From NCBI GenBank assembly GCA_002307215.1, contig DBTU01000013.1, positions 67,908-91,113 on the forward strand: a stretch of 23,206 nt of DNA. The letters run 5' to 3'. The notes under the pieces are model-generated. The model did not search any database and was not told the DNA's origin. It saw nothing but the letters and a program-made list of their open reading frames with translations. Position numbers and translations under genes: made by a program. The DNA is from Lachnoclostridium sp. UBA1308. GTDB taxonomy: Bacteria; Bacillota; Clostridia; Lachnospirales; Lachnospiraceae. Below are positions 6,782-13,724 of the stretch, piece after piece (position 1 is the first letter of the stretch; each line of letters starts with the position of its first letter).

Positions 6782-8491
6782 TCAACCATTCAGGTATTTG
6801 ATAATTATATTCCAAATGCTTTCCGACTCAAGTCCCAGCTTCCATGCAGCGCAACCCGCTACATCTGCCTGATAGATTACCTTCATCTTCTCCTCAATGG
6901 ATTTGTCTTCTTCCTGCCACATGCGATAAGTAGCATCCTCCGCCTTAAGCTCTGCATAGTAACAAGCGCTTTCCGCATCCCATTTCGGCTCAATACCGTT
7001 ATCAGCAATCCATTGCTTGGCATTTGCCATACCATAGCTTTCGGAGGCAACCTCTTCATCAGGAGTTTCCTTCCATACTCTGGTGTAGAACGGAATTGCA
7101 ATAATTGTCTTCTCCTTCGGAACCATCGTAAGGATATTATCTACTGCATCCTTTACAAAGCCGATAGAGGATACCGGCCCAGCCACTTCAGAGCCCGCAT
7201 AATGCTCATCATAAGCCATGACTACAACATAATCAACCACCTTACCCTGTTCTTCTCTGTCATAATACTCTGTATACTCCGAGGGTACATAGCAGTCTAC
7301 TGAAAGTACAATACCGTTATTTCTACATTTGACCGACAACTCACGGATAAATTCAATATAGTCGTTGCCTGCATCCGAAGGGATTTTCTCAAAATCTATA
7401 TTAATACCGTTCAGCTTATAAGTTTGGGCTGCTTCTATCAGTGAATTGGATAAAGCTTCTCTTCTTGAAGTATAGGAAAGGAGTTTCTTCATATCAACGT
7501 CTTTATTAAAATCATCGACCAGCGCCCAGACCTCCAGACCAAGATTTTCTGCTTTATCAACGTATTTTTTAGTAGCCAGAGAGGTTATCGTACCCGAGAC
7601 ATCATTGATACTAAAAAAGGTCGGAGATATTACATTAACACCCTTTGTTGCGCTGATCAGACTCTCAAGGTTATCTACCGCTTCTTCATTAAAAACCTGA
7701 TGGAACACCATATTAATCTTTTCCGATCTGTTCTGCGCGGTATATTCCGGTGCTTGGTACGAGCTTTCCAGTTTCTTATATTCGGCTTTCTTTAAATTCT
7801 TCTTCTTTACATAACCTTTAATACCATCTGTGGTCATGACCTTGACAAATCCATTCTTTGGTGCCTCCTGTGTATCCACATACATCAAAGTTTCACCTGC
7901 CGGCAGCTCTCTCAGGATAGGGCTCTTAATATTTGGTTCATAACGTAGTTGGGTCTCCTTGCTTACATCAGCATATAAATAGTCCCCCCAAATATAATCA
8001 ACCACAATTCGACTTGGATTTTCATAATATTTATAGGTCATATCCGAATACTGTTGGACATAATCAAGCGCTATATAAACCTTGTCTGCGAACACCTCTA
8101 CAATCGGGTAATCCGACTCGACCTTCGTCTCAATCGTACTTTTCGTCACACTATACTCATTTTTATCGGCTTCTGCTTTCATAATTTCGGTTGGTGTCGT
8201 ATACGTAAGTATGTTCTCGTTATCATCCCAATAGAATCGTTTATTAAATTTATCCACAACAGTATCATAATCCATATACACACCGCCATTAATTAACAGG
8301 CCTTTTGTATCATATATTTCGCTTTGCAGGAGGACTAAAACTTCGCCGTCTCCGACCTTATAATAATCCGTCAACTCCATGATTTCTTTACTTGGAGTAA
8401 GACTTTTGATTACCATAGATGTCAGGGCAATGACAATGATTAAAACACCAACTAAGGAACCAATCAACGCTACTTTTATTTTTCTATCCAT
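6782..8491 (-). CDS. Membrane-anchored SH3-domain GH18 glycoside hydrolase
   Basis: A 569-residue protein with an N-terminal membrane anchor (about residues 7-28), a segment resembling a copper-amine-oxidase-like stalk domain (about 45-165, with LINGGVYMDYDTVVDKFN), a bacterial SH3-like domain (about 173-230, ending in GIKGYVKKKNL) and a C-terminal GH18 TIM barrel (about 255-565). The catalytic strand reads NGINIDFEKIP, with Asp366 and the proton donor Glu368, and VVMAYDEHY supplies the later barrel Tyr/Asp. This NxDxE variant is typical of the YaaH/YdhD-type enzymes of spore-formers, which act on cortex or cell wall rather than chitin. The ATG at 8491 follows GGGGGG by five bases; a longer frame to 8512 has no better site. 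It is transcribed from its own sigma-A promoter. Confidence 0.85.
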   Translation of the reverse strand: MDRKIKVALIGSLVGVLIIVIALTSMVIKSLTPSKEIMELTDYYKVGDGEVLVLLQSEIYDTKGLLINGGVYMDYDTVVDKFNKRFYWDDNENILTYTTPTEIMKAEADKNEYSVTKSTIETKVESDYPIVEVFADKVYIALDYVQQYSDMTYKYYENPSRIVVDYIWGDYLYADVSKETQLRYEPNIKSPILRELPAGETLMYVDTQEAPKNGFVKVMTTDGIKGYVKKKNLKKAEYKKLESSYQAPEYTAQNRSEKINMVFHQVFNEEAVDNLESLISATKGVNVISPTFFSINDVSGTITSLATKKYVDKAENLGLEVWALVDDFNKDVDMKKLLSYTSRREALSNSLIEAAQTYKLNGINIDFEKIPSDAGNDYIEFIRELSVKCRNNGIVLSVDCYVPSEYTEYYDREEQGKVVDYVVVMAYDEHYAGSEVAGPVSSIGFVKDAVDNILTMVPKEKTIIAIPFYTRVWKETPDEEVASESYGMANAKQWIADNGIEPKWDAESACYYAELKAEDATYRMWQEEDKSIEEKMKVIYQADVAGCAAWKLGLESESIWNIIIKYLNG

Positions 8492-8524
8492 AATAACCCC
8501 CCACTGCCACAAATCTTCTACCTC

Positions 8525-8553
8525 ATTATAGCATTATTGTTCTCTACCGTCAT
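8525..8553 (-). promoter_or_regulatory. Sigma-A promoter of the GH18 gene
   Basis: On the minus strand ATGACG (8548-8553) and TATAAT (8525-8530, extended by an upstream TG) are separated by 17 bases. The predicted start is about 27 bases before the start codon. Confidence 0.65.
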
Positions 8554-8585
8554 CACTAAAATTCGACGTTTTGTAATATAAGCTT

Positions 8586-8636
8586 AAAAGGACATTTACA
8601 TCCTGCATACAAGCAATGTAAATGTCCTTTTTTAAA
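8586..8636. terminator. Intrinsic terminator downstream of the DUF2752/TM2 remnant
   Basis: A perfect 16-bp stem (8586-8601 with 8616-8631, AAAAGGACATTTACAT and its complement) closes a 14-base loop and is flanked by A/T tracts on both sides. On the minus strand it follows the TM2 stop at 8734 and precedes the GH18 promoter. Confidence 0.8.
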
Positions 8637-8654
8637 AATATCATTTGATGATTC

Positions 8655-8728
8655 TAATTAGCTCCCATGTGCCGCCTTCGACGGCGCTCAAATCAGGGAT
8701 GTGAATTATGCTTTCCAATAATTCACAC
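8655..8728. repeat. Palindromic dispersed element
   Basis: It contains TAGCTCCCATGTGCCGC (8659-8675), a small GC hairpin (GCCGCC TTC GACGGC, about 8671-8685) and a perfect 9-bp hairpin GTGAATTAT / ATAATTCAC (8701-8726). The first 17 bases recur exactly at 23190-23206, where the window ends; the AT hairpin recurs in diverged form at 1985-2014. Confidence 0.6.
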
Positions 8729-8733
8729 TATGA

Positions 8734-8970
8734 TCAGTCTTTTAATGGCATACCGGTTGCATCTACATTGATTTTACCTGTCAAAATCATAATGCCCTCA
8801 ACAAGACCCCAAACCCACATTGCAAATGAAGCAATACCGCAGGTTATTACACCACCAACCAGAGAAACCACTAATTGAATAACGGCTTTTTTTGTAAAAC
8901 CAAGATAAAAGTTGTGTATACCCAAATAGCCTAAAAAGATGCCGAGTAGCCCGGCAACAAGCTTGGACTT
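8734..8970 (-). pseudogene. TM2-domain protein lacking its N-terminus
   Basis: The frame from 8970 encodes 78 residues of an ordinary TM2 domain: KSKLVAGLLGIFLGYLGIHN, then FYLGFTKKAVIQLVVSLVGG, a second hydrophobic stretch and the tail GKINVDATGMPLKD. TM2 proteins are small two-helix membrane proteins, often with an N-terminal zinc-ribbon. Here in-frame stops (TGA, TAG) stand directly before residue K1 and there is no start codon with a ribosome binding site; the only alternative is a TTG at 8925 that would cut the first helix. The sequence just upstream is the DUF2752 gene in another frame, so a deletion has removed the start of this gene. See the DUF2752 entry. Confidence 0.8.
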
Positions 8971-9253
8971 CTATCATATTCCATATCTTGCTCTTAAACA
9001 AAGATCCTTTTAAAATAATAACGCATATAATCGGTATCGTCCAGAATGCCTTATGGAATTCATAAGCCTCCTTAAAATGCCCGTGTATTGCTACCTTCCA
9101 AGCTCTGGACATTCCGCATCCGAGACAGGGAATATGAAGATATTTAAGAAAAATGCACTGGTAGTCAAAAATGTATATCCCTATAATAAGCACCGCACAC
9201 AGAAGCAACCTCAATATCCCAAACTTATATTTTCGATATAATGTATTAAGCAT
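8798..9253 (-). pseudogene. DUF2752 protein with C-terminus replaced by out-of-frame TM2 sequence
   Basis: Residues 1 to about 92 are a good DUF2752 protein: two or three hydrophobic helices and the signature IPCLGCGMSRAWKVAIHGH (cysteines of the CxGCGMxRA motif present). From about residue 93 (MIEVQACCRATRH...) the frame reads the TM2 gene in the wrong phase, giving a Cys/Arg-rich nonsense tail to residue 151. DUF2752 and TM2 genes are often adjacent in clostridia, so the simplest history is one deletion, not a multiple of three, joining the end of one to the start of the other near 8970-8977. The start ATG at 9253 has AAGGA seven bases upstream and a good promoter, so a chimeric protein may still be made. 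Confidence 0.8.
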
Positions 9254-9913
9254 CAACGAATCCTTTATTTCCCTCCAACATACATAGCAGCATTAGGCTA
9301 GTAACACAATATAAAAATATGCAGAATATAAAAAATAATTTACAATGAAATTCATTTTTATGTTCCTAATGGTTCGCATGATTTTGCGAGACTATTTTAA
9401 CACTAACAATATTATATTTTAATTCTGGTATAAAAGTCAACATATGTTTCCTTTTCATCACTAATTCCTTATATTTGCTTATATTTCTTGCATTTATTGC
9501 ATTTATTACAATTGTCAAATATTTATCTTTATGACAAAAAATATAGTGTGATTTGTTCTCACAAAAGACAAGAACACAAAGTAACGCATTGCTTAATGAT
9601 TAAGGTTAAGCCCTACGCCTTCCTATTTACATTCTATTGAGCTTAAAATTTCCCAAAACAGTATGTATATCCGGGTTACCAATTATGTTTTCTGCCGACG
9701 TTTCATACAGAGGGTTTTTAAGTGTCGGATTGAAGATATCATACTATTTTGGGTTATTTTACATAATCTGCCCTTCTTGTTTGCAGACGTTTATGAACAC
9801 AACAGCGGCAAGAAATTCGATGCCTGAAATTTAAAACCTCGGATAAGAAGGTCATTTGTGATATGCTACACTTATCCTTATCGTTTAGACCAGTAATACT
9901 GCTGTTCGTAAAT
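9254..9913. other. 660-base AT-rich region without a convincing gene
   Basis: Apart from the promoter at 9411-9440, I see no supported gene. Short frames on both strands have no ribosome binding site or recognisable product. A weak inverted repeat GGATAAG / CTTATCC (9841-9847 with 9871-9877) follows the stop of the P-loop protein gene and may be a poor terminator. The palindrome CTTAATGATTAAG lies near 9600. The region could be the eroded remains of genes that once followed the kinase pair. Confidence 0.5.
9411..9440 (-). promoter_or_regulatory. Sigma-A promoter of the DUF2752 gene
   Basis: On the minus strand TTGACT (9435-9440) and TATAAT (9411-9416) are separated by 18 bases. The leader to the DUF2752 start codon would be about 150 bases. 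Confidence 0.65.
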
Positions 9914-10534
9914 TCAAAAAACACTGCTAAAAAATCGGTTGATTTCCCGGGAAGGCAGCACCGGTTCATCATTCGTCGGAACTGCAAGAACATTCCTTTT
10001 TATTTCATTTCTTATCTTGGTAATCGTCTTATGTTTAGCCTGTGGAATAAAATACATCCAGGATTCGCTGCCACGGACAGTCTGTACGAAATTCGAAAAT
10101 GTATGCAGCTTTTGTAAATCCCATTCTGATCTTCCGCCAATGACTATTTTTGTCGTGCAGCGAAGGAACTCATCTTTGTTTGCCATAAAGTCAACGCCAA
10201 AATCCATAATAATACTCTCGTACTCATCACTGAAAATCCGCGTTATTTGTCCCCCCATAACCTCGGGATAGCAGGTTGTCCGCCCAAAGGAAAAAGAATC
10301 CTCATCAACTGTGCTCCAATCATAGGCATTTTGAATATATGTCATATCATGATGTCTGTTACATTCCAAAAAAGCTGACTTTTTCCCAAGTTCCTCCCCC
10401 ATATAAAAGGAAAGCATAAGACCGGTATGCGTCACTCCAACACCGTGGTGGGTTCCGATCAGTCCGATTACCTCCCGGCCCTTACACCTCTTTGTTCTAG
10501 CAACCTTCTCAAATAGTATCGGCTTTCGCTTCAT
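9914..10534 (-). CDS. Degenerate P-loop (MinD/CpaE/TadZ-like) protein with GVGVTH motif
   Basis: A 206-residue protein with the layout of a MinD/ParA/CpaE-type ATPase: a first strand and loop VIGLIGTHHGVGVTHTGLML (residues 22-41), the strand KKSAFLECN where the family has its switch strand, and a Walker-B-like IIMDFGVDF. The Walker A lysine of GK[ST] is absent: GVGVTH has Val34 and His36 where GxGK[ST]T is expected. It is clearly homologous to the C-terminal domain of the kinase encoded just upstream (GVTHxG; DFG / DYG; KIVIGGRSEWDL / KLVILGTKDWEL). Atypical Walker boxes are known in TadZ-type localisation proteins of Lachnospiraceae Tad pilus loci, but no tad gene is present here. The ATG at 10534 lies nine bases after GAGGAG; the ATG at 10540 is only three bases away. 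The gene overlaps the kinase 3' end by 26 bases, so translation is probably coupled. Confidence 0.7.
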   Translation of the reverse strand: MKRKPILFEKVARTKRCKGREVIGLIGTHHGVGVTHTGLMLSFYMGEELGKKSAFLECNRHHDMTYIQNAYDWSTVDEDSFSFGRTTCYPEVMGGQITRIFSDEYESIIMDFGVDFMANKDEFLRCTTKIVIGGRSEWDLQKLHTFSNFVQTVRGSESWMYFIPQAKHKTITKIRNEIKRNVLAVPTNDEPVLPSREINRFFSSVF

Positions 10535-11936
10535 GTTCATCTTCTCCTCTTAAGGGCTTATGCGGAATTCTCTTTTTACTGTTTCTCAATTGCGGTTGTA
10601 TCAGTTGATCAAAAAATTCTATTTCATTTTTTTGATTGATTTTGGTATATGGATCCGGTTCATAAGGAATGCGAAGACAGCGCATCAGTCCCATGCTGTT
10701 TAATACCTGCTGAAACTGTCTACCGTCCACATAATTAAACAGGTAAGTTATCTCTTTATATTCTGCAGTCATTTGAATTACCTGCTCCGCATTACTAAGT
10801 TCCCAATCCTTTGTTCCAAGTATCACTAATTTAACATCCGCATTTAAAAACTCAGCCAGGTTGCTCTCAGTGAGTGTACCATAATCTACTACGACATAAG
10901 GAAAATCCAATGTGTCCGGTGTATACTGCTGCTTGAAGGGTAGCATAGGTATCTCATTGATCCTATGAATACCCTGCTTGACCTCGACTTCATTGTAACA
11001 ATTCATGATTGAACGGATACAATCACTGTTATTATTCTCTTGGTACAGGCACTGTGCTCCCATGCCAATCAGATAAAGGCATATTCGAAAGCCCAGATGA
11101 GTTACGCCAACCCGCGGCTGCGCTCCTGCAACTGCAATCTTTACGATTCGACTTGATTCAACACACATATGGTTCTTTCGTGTCATTGTTGATAATTCTT
11201 TGCTTAATCCGGCTACTGAAATAAATCTTTGGGAAGCATGATATCTAAGACAGTTATTAATTACCTTCTTCAGATTTTTCGAACATTTACCGATATAATC
11301 AATATGATTGATACCGGTTGTATTGCAGCTGTCTTGACCTGTAGCCATAAAATACATCAACATTCCGATGCCATAGACATCACACCGATGATTAACCTTA
11401 CCTTCCCTGTAAAGCTCCGGTGCGGCATATCCTTTTGTACCAAAGTAGCCCTGTTGCTCTGACAGTTCATCCAGAAAAACAGCACTTCCGAAATCAATCA
11501 GCTTCAAGGTCATATCTGACAGAATGATATTATCCGGCTTAAGATCTACGAACAAAATCGGTCTTTCGATGGAGTGCAGATAACCGATTAAATCGCAAAG
11601 TTGTAGCCCAAATTTGATGATGACATCTTCTCGGAGTGGTCCTTTTGTCATAACATGTCGTCTCAGGGTTTCACCTTCCAGATATTGTTCGACAATATAG
11701 GAACCTTCTTCATCTTCTTCAATATCATAAATTATAGGGATGCAGGAATGTTTTAGATTTTTTAAGATTAATGCCTCATTACATTGTAAGTCATATAAGG
11801 GATGATTTTTAGAAATAAATTTAATAGCTCGAAATGAATTTAATTTGATGTGCTCCGCGAGATAAACCTCAGAATTACCGCCTTTGCCAAGCGATTTTAA
11901 GATGCGATACTTTCCGAACCAATTTGCTTGATACAT
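10509..11936 (-). CDS. Ser/Thr protein kinase fused to a degenerate P-loop domain
   Basis: A 475-residue protein. Residues ~8-255 are a Hanks-type kinase: glycine loop LGKGGNSEVY (16-25), ATP-binding Lys39 (RAIKFI), helix-C Glu54, catalytic loop FVDLKPDN (Asp131, Lys133, Asn136), DFG at 148-150 and GYAAPE at 169-174. The usual HRD triad reads FVD, so it lacks the arginine that couples activation-loop phosphorylation to activity. Residues ~264-450 are a MinD/CpaE-like domain beginning IVKIAVAGAQPRVGVTHLGF, without the Walker lysine, with a Walker-B-like VVVDYG. There are no membrane segments or PASTA repeats, so it is cytosolic and not a PrkC-type receptor. AAGGAG ends three bases before the ATG at 11936; the longer frame to 11957 has no ribosome site. 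It overlaps the paralogous P-loop gene downstream. Confidence 0.85.
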   Translation of the reverse strand: MYQANWFGKYRILKSLGKGGNSEVYLAEHIKLNSFRAIKFISKNHPLYDLQCNEALILKNLKHSCIPIIYDIEEDEEGSYIVEQYLEGETLRRHVMTKGPLREDVIIKFGLQLCDLIGYLHSIERPILFVDLKPDNIILSDMTLKLIDFGSAVFLDELSEQQGYFGTKGYAAPELYREGKVNHRCDVYGIGMLMYFMATGQDSCNTTGINHIDYIGKCSKNLKKVINNCLRYHASQRFISVAGLSKELSTMTRKNHMCVESSRIVKIAVAGAQPRVGVTHLGFRICLYLIGMGAQCLYQENNNSDCIRSIMNCYNEVEVKQGIHRINEIPMLPFKQQYTPDTLDFPYVVVDYGTLTESNLAEFLNADVKLVILGTKDWELSNAEQVIQMTAEYKEITYLFNYVDGRQFQQVLNSMGLMRCLRIPYEPDPYTKINQKNEIEFFDQLIQPQLRNSKKRIPHKPLRGEDEHEAKADTI

Positions 11937-11979
11937 TCTCTCCTTTCCTATCATCAATGAACAAAATCAAGTCGCTTTC

Positions 11980-12008
11980 ATTATATACATATAATGGAAG
12001 TTTAGCAA
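11980..12008 (-). promoter_or_regulatory. Sigma-A promoter of the kinase/P-loop operon
   Basis: On the minus strand TTGCTA (12003-12008) and TATAAT (11980-11985) are separated by 17 bases; the predicted start is about 38 bases before the kinase start codon. Confidence 0.75.
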
Positions 12009-12132
12009 TTGTTTTTTAATTGTGTTTTTTAATGAAAATTTTGCTTGTTTTTGTTGATTTTTCCATTGTCATACGCTGTGTTATCTTGTAGAAATTGGAC
12101 GCCCGTTAATGCAAATTTAACATCAATGTGTA

Positions 12133-12161
12133 TTGACTTTACCTGTTTTTTAAATTATACT
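12133..12161 (+). promoter_or_regulatory. Sigma-A promoter of mecA
   Basis: TTGACT (12133-12138) and TATACT (12156-12161) are separated by 17 bases, five of six matches each. The leader would be about 65 bases. Confidence 0.8.
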
Positions 12162-12232
12162 TTTTTTACACCAATGGATGGTTTTCGTTTACCGATAATC
12201 TGTTCCTTTTAGTACAGAAAGGGGTGTACTTT

Positions 12233-13000
12233 ATGAAGATAGAAAAAATCAGTGATAATCAAATCAGATGTACCTTAAATAAGAGTGATTTAATTGACCG
12301 TGAATTAAAGATCAGTGAACTTGCTTATGGAACCGAAAAAGCAAAAGAGCTGTTTCGTGATATGATACAACAGGCTTTCTATGAATTTGGATTTGAAGTT
12401 GATGATATTCCTTTAATGATTGAAGCCATTCCTGTTTCCACCGAGTGCTTGATTTTGGTTATCACCAAGGTTTCGGACCCCGATGAGCTGGATACCCGCT
12501 TCTCTAAGTTTTCATCCTTCAATGTTGATGATGATAAGGACGATATCGATGAGGATTCTTACGCAGACGAGATTCTTAGTAGCTTTGATCAGTCAGATGA
12601 TGATATGATTGATGATATAGAAGACAGCACAAAGGATGATACGCTCGAGGAAGTAGGCGTTTCTGCAAATGAAGTTCCTGAAAAAGTGAGCGTTCATATT
12701 CCCGCAAAATTAATTAAAATATATTCCTTCCGTTCCTTAAAGGAAGTTGTTGATTTATCAATTATCCTTCTTGGTTCCTATAACGGCACAAATACGCTTT
12801 ATAAAAATCCGGTTAATTCAACTTATTATTTGGTAATCAGTATCTCCGAGCATACTCCGGAGGAATTTAATAAAATCTGCAATATCATATCTGAATTTGG
12901 CAAGGCTGAACGCTTTACTTATGCAAGTTCAACTTTTTATGATGAACATTTTGAGGTGATTGTAAGAAATCACGCATTGCAGATATTATCTGTTATGTAA
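12233..13000 (+). CDS. mecA: MecA-family ClpC adaptor protein
   Basis: A 255-residue adaptor of the MecA/YpbH family, which binds substrates through an N-terminal domain and presents them to the ClpC-ClpP protease through a C-terminal domain. Residues 1-85 begin MKIEKISDNQIRCTLNKSDL and contain the ELFRDMIQQAFYEFGFEV helix. Residues about 95-145 are a strongly acidic Asp/Glu/Ser linker. The C-terminal domain (about 155-255) contains IYSFRSLKEVVDLS, STYYLVISISEH and NKICNIISEFGK, the conserved ClpC-binding core. Length is typical (218-255). A GTG at 12224 lies within the Shine-Dalgarno region; the ATG at 12233 fits AAAGGGGTG and the family N-terminus. It is a single-gene unit with its own promoter and terminator. 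The natural substrate (ComK in Bacillus) is not known here. Confidence 0.9.
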   Translation: MKIEKISDNQIRCTLNKSDLIDRELKISELAYGTEKAKELFRDMIQQAFYEFGFEVDDIPLMIEAIPVSTECLILVITKVSDPDELDTRFSKFSSFNVDDDKDDIDEDSYADEILSSFDQSDDDMIDDIEDSTKDDTLEEVGVSANEVPEKVSVHIPAKLIKIYSFRSLKEVVDLSIILLGSYNGTNTLYKNPVNSTYYLVISISEHTPEEFNKICNIISEFGKAERFTYASSTFYDEHFEVIVRNHALQILSVM

Positions 13001-13018
13001 TTCGGAGAACAAAAATTA

Positions 13019-13048
13019 AGGGGCTTCCATAAGAAGCCCCTATTTTTT
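13019..13048. terminator. Bidirectional intrinsic terminator between mecA and the DUF1858 gene
   Basis: AGGGGCTTC (13019-13027) pairs with GAAGCCCCT (13033-13041) around a CATAA loop, followed by ATTTTTTA on the + strand. It sits between convergent stops at 13000 and 13057. Confidence 0.9.
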
Positions 13049-13056
13049 ACCCTTAT

Positions 13057-13257
13057 TTACTCACCGACTACTGCCTGAATTCTTTCCATCAGTTCGTCCG
13101 GATCTATTCCATGAACCATAGCAGCCTCTTCTAATGTTTCACCTTGTGCAGAAGGGCAACCAAGACAATGCATACCGATATCTAAAAGTACCGGGATAAT
13201 ATTCTGATCAGCTCTAAGTGCCTGAGCGATTGTCATGTCCTTTGTTATAGTAGCCAT
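13057..13257 (-). CDS. DUF1858 redox-disulfide protein (hybrid-cluster-protein-associated type)
   Basis: A 66-residue stand-alone DUF1858 domain. The diagnostic segment is GMHCLGCPSAQGETLEEAA with Cys31 and Cys34 in a CxxC arrangement, preceded by ITKDMTIAQAL and followed by HGIDPDELMERI. The family is known as a redox-disulfide domain that often occurs next to, or fused with, hybrid-cluster and other anaerobic redox proteins; no enzymatic reaction is established. AAGGAGGT lies eight bases before the ATG. It is divergent from the ferredoxin gene, each with its own promoter, which suggests a shared redox role but does not prove co-regulation. Confidence 0.9.
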   Translation of the reverse strand: MATITKDMTIAQALRADQNIIPVLLDIGMHCLGCPSAQGETLEEAAMVHGIDPDELMERIQAVVGE

Positions 13258-13320
13258 AATAGTACCTCCTTATTAAAATATGAAAACCCAATATTAACAG
13301 TACGGGCTGTTACTTACCTT

Positions 13321-13352
13321 TTTAACATATCATCTTTATATAATATGTTAAA
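13321..13352. promoter_or_regulatory. 10-bp inverted repeat at the DUF1858 transcription start
   Basis: TTTAACATAT (13321-13330) and ATATGTTAAA (13343-13352) are perfect complements separated by 12 bases. The predicted transcript of the DUF1858 gene starts near 13354, so this is either an operator just downstream of the start or a hairpin at the extreme 5' end of the mRNA. Confidence 0.5.
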
Positions 13353-13360
13353 CATAGCTT

Positions 13361-13389
13361 ATTATATTCTATCATGATATATCCGTCAA
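13361..13389 (-). promoter_or_regulatory. Sigma-A promoter of the DUF1858 gene
   Basis: On the minus strand TTGACG (13384-13389) and TATAAT (13361-13366) are separated by 17 bases, eleven of twelve consensus bases. The leader is about 97 bases. Confidence 0.8.
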
Positions 13390-13431
13390 GACATACGCAA
13401 TTCTTTATATAAATTTAATTTTTAAATGTAC

Positions 13432-13460
13432 TTGCATTATTATTGTCCGTATATTAAAAT
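13432..13460 (+). promoter_or_regulatory. Promoter candidate of the ferredoxin gene
   Basis: TTGCAT (13432-13437) and TAAAAT (13455-13460) are separated by 17 bases, about 34 bases before the ferredoxin start codon. Confidence 0.55.
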
Positions 13461-13493
13461 GTAATCGACTATTTTGTAAAGGAGGTTGATACA

Positions 13494-13664
13494 ATGGCTT
13501 ATACGATTAGTGATGAATGCATTAGCTGCGGCGCTTGTTCCGGGGATTGTCCTACAGGAGCAATTTCCGAAGGAGCAAGTCGTTATGAAATTGATCCCAA
13601 TACATGTATAGATTGTGGTGCATGTGCAGACACATGTCCTACAGGAGCGATTTCCGCTCAGTAA
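13494..13664 (+). CDS. 2[4Fe-4S] clostridial-type ferredoxin
   Basis: A 56-residue protein, MAYTISDECISCGACSGDCP onward, with two complete CxxCxxCxxxCP clusters: Cys9, 12, 15, 19 and Cys38, 41, 44, 48. The two halves are internal repeats, both ending CPTGAIS, as in classic clostridial ferredoxins of 55-56 residues. It acts as a soluble low-potential one-electron carrier, for example for pyruvate:ferredoxin oxidoreductase or hydrogenase. AAGGAGG lies eight bases before the ATG. It is a single-gene unit between its own promoter and a strong terminator, divergent from the DUF1858 gene. Confidence 0.97.
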   Translation: MAYTISDECISCGACSGDCPTGAISEGASRYEIDPNTCIDCGACADTCPTGAISAQ

Positions 13665-13687
13665 TATACATAAAAATAAGGATCGTC

Positions 13688-13724
13688 AAAAAAGAATAAT
13701 TCCAAACAGGAATTATTCTTTTTT
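13688..13724. terminator. Intrinsic terminator of the ferredoxin gene
   Basis: A perfect 16-bp stem (13688-13703 with 13709-13724) with an AAACA loop; the arm GGAATTATTC ends in six T residues. The A-tract on the other side would let it work in both directions. Confidence 0.9.

Noticed and set aside
8734..8925. Taking the TTG at 8925 as the true start of a 63-residue TM2 protein
   Set aside because: The in-frame TM2 homology continues upstream to 8970, and the TTG lacks a ribosome binding site and would cut the first membrane helix.
9366..9458. A 30-codon frame on the minus strand with AAGGA before its ATG
   Set aside because: It overlaps the DUF2752 promoter, has no recognisable features and is too short to support.
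9637..9834. A 65-codon plus-strand frame starting with TTG
   Set aside because: No Shine-Dalgarno sequence, no known motif; it probably only reflects AT-rich composition.
9754..9993. A 79-codon minus-strand frame overlapping the end of the P-loop gene
   Set aside because: It runs in another frame of a well-supported gene, is Cys/Arg-rich nonsense in composition and has no ribosome binding site.
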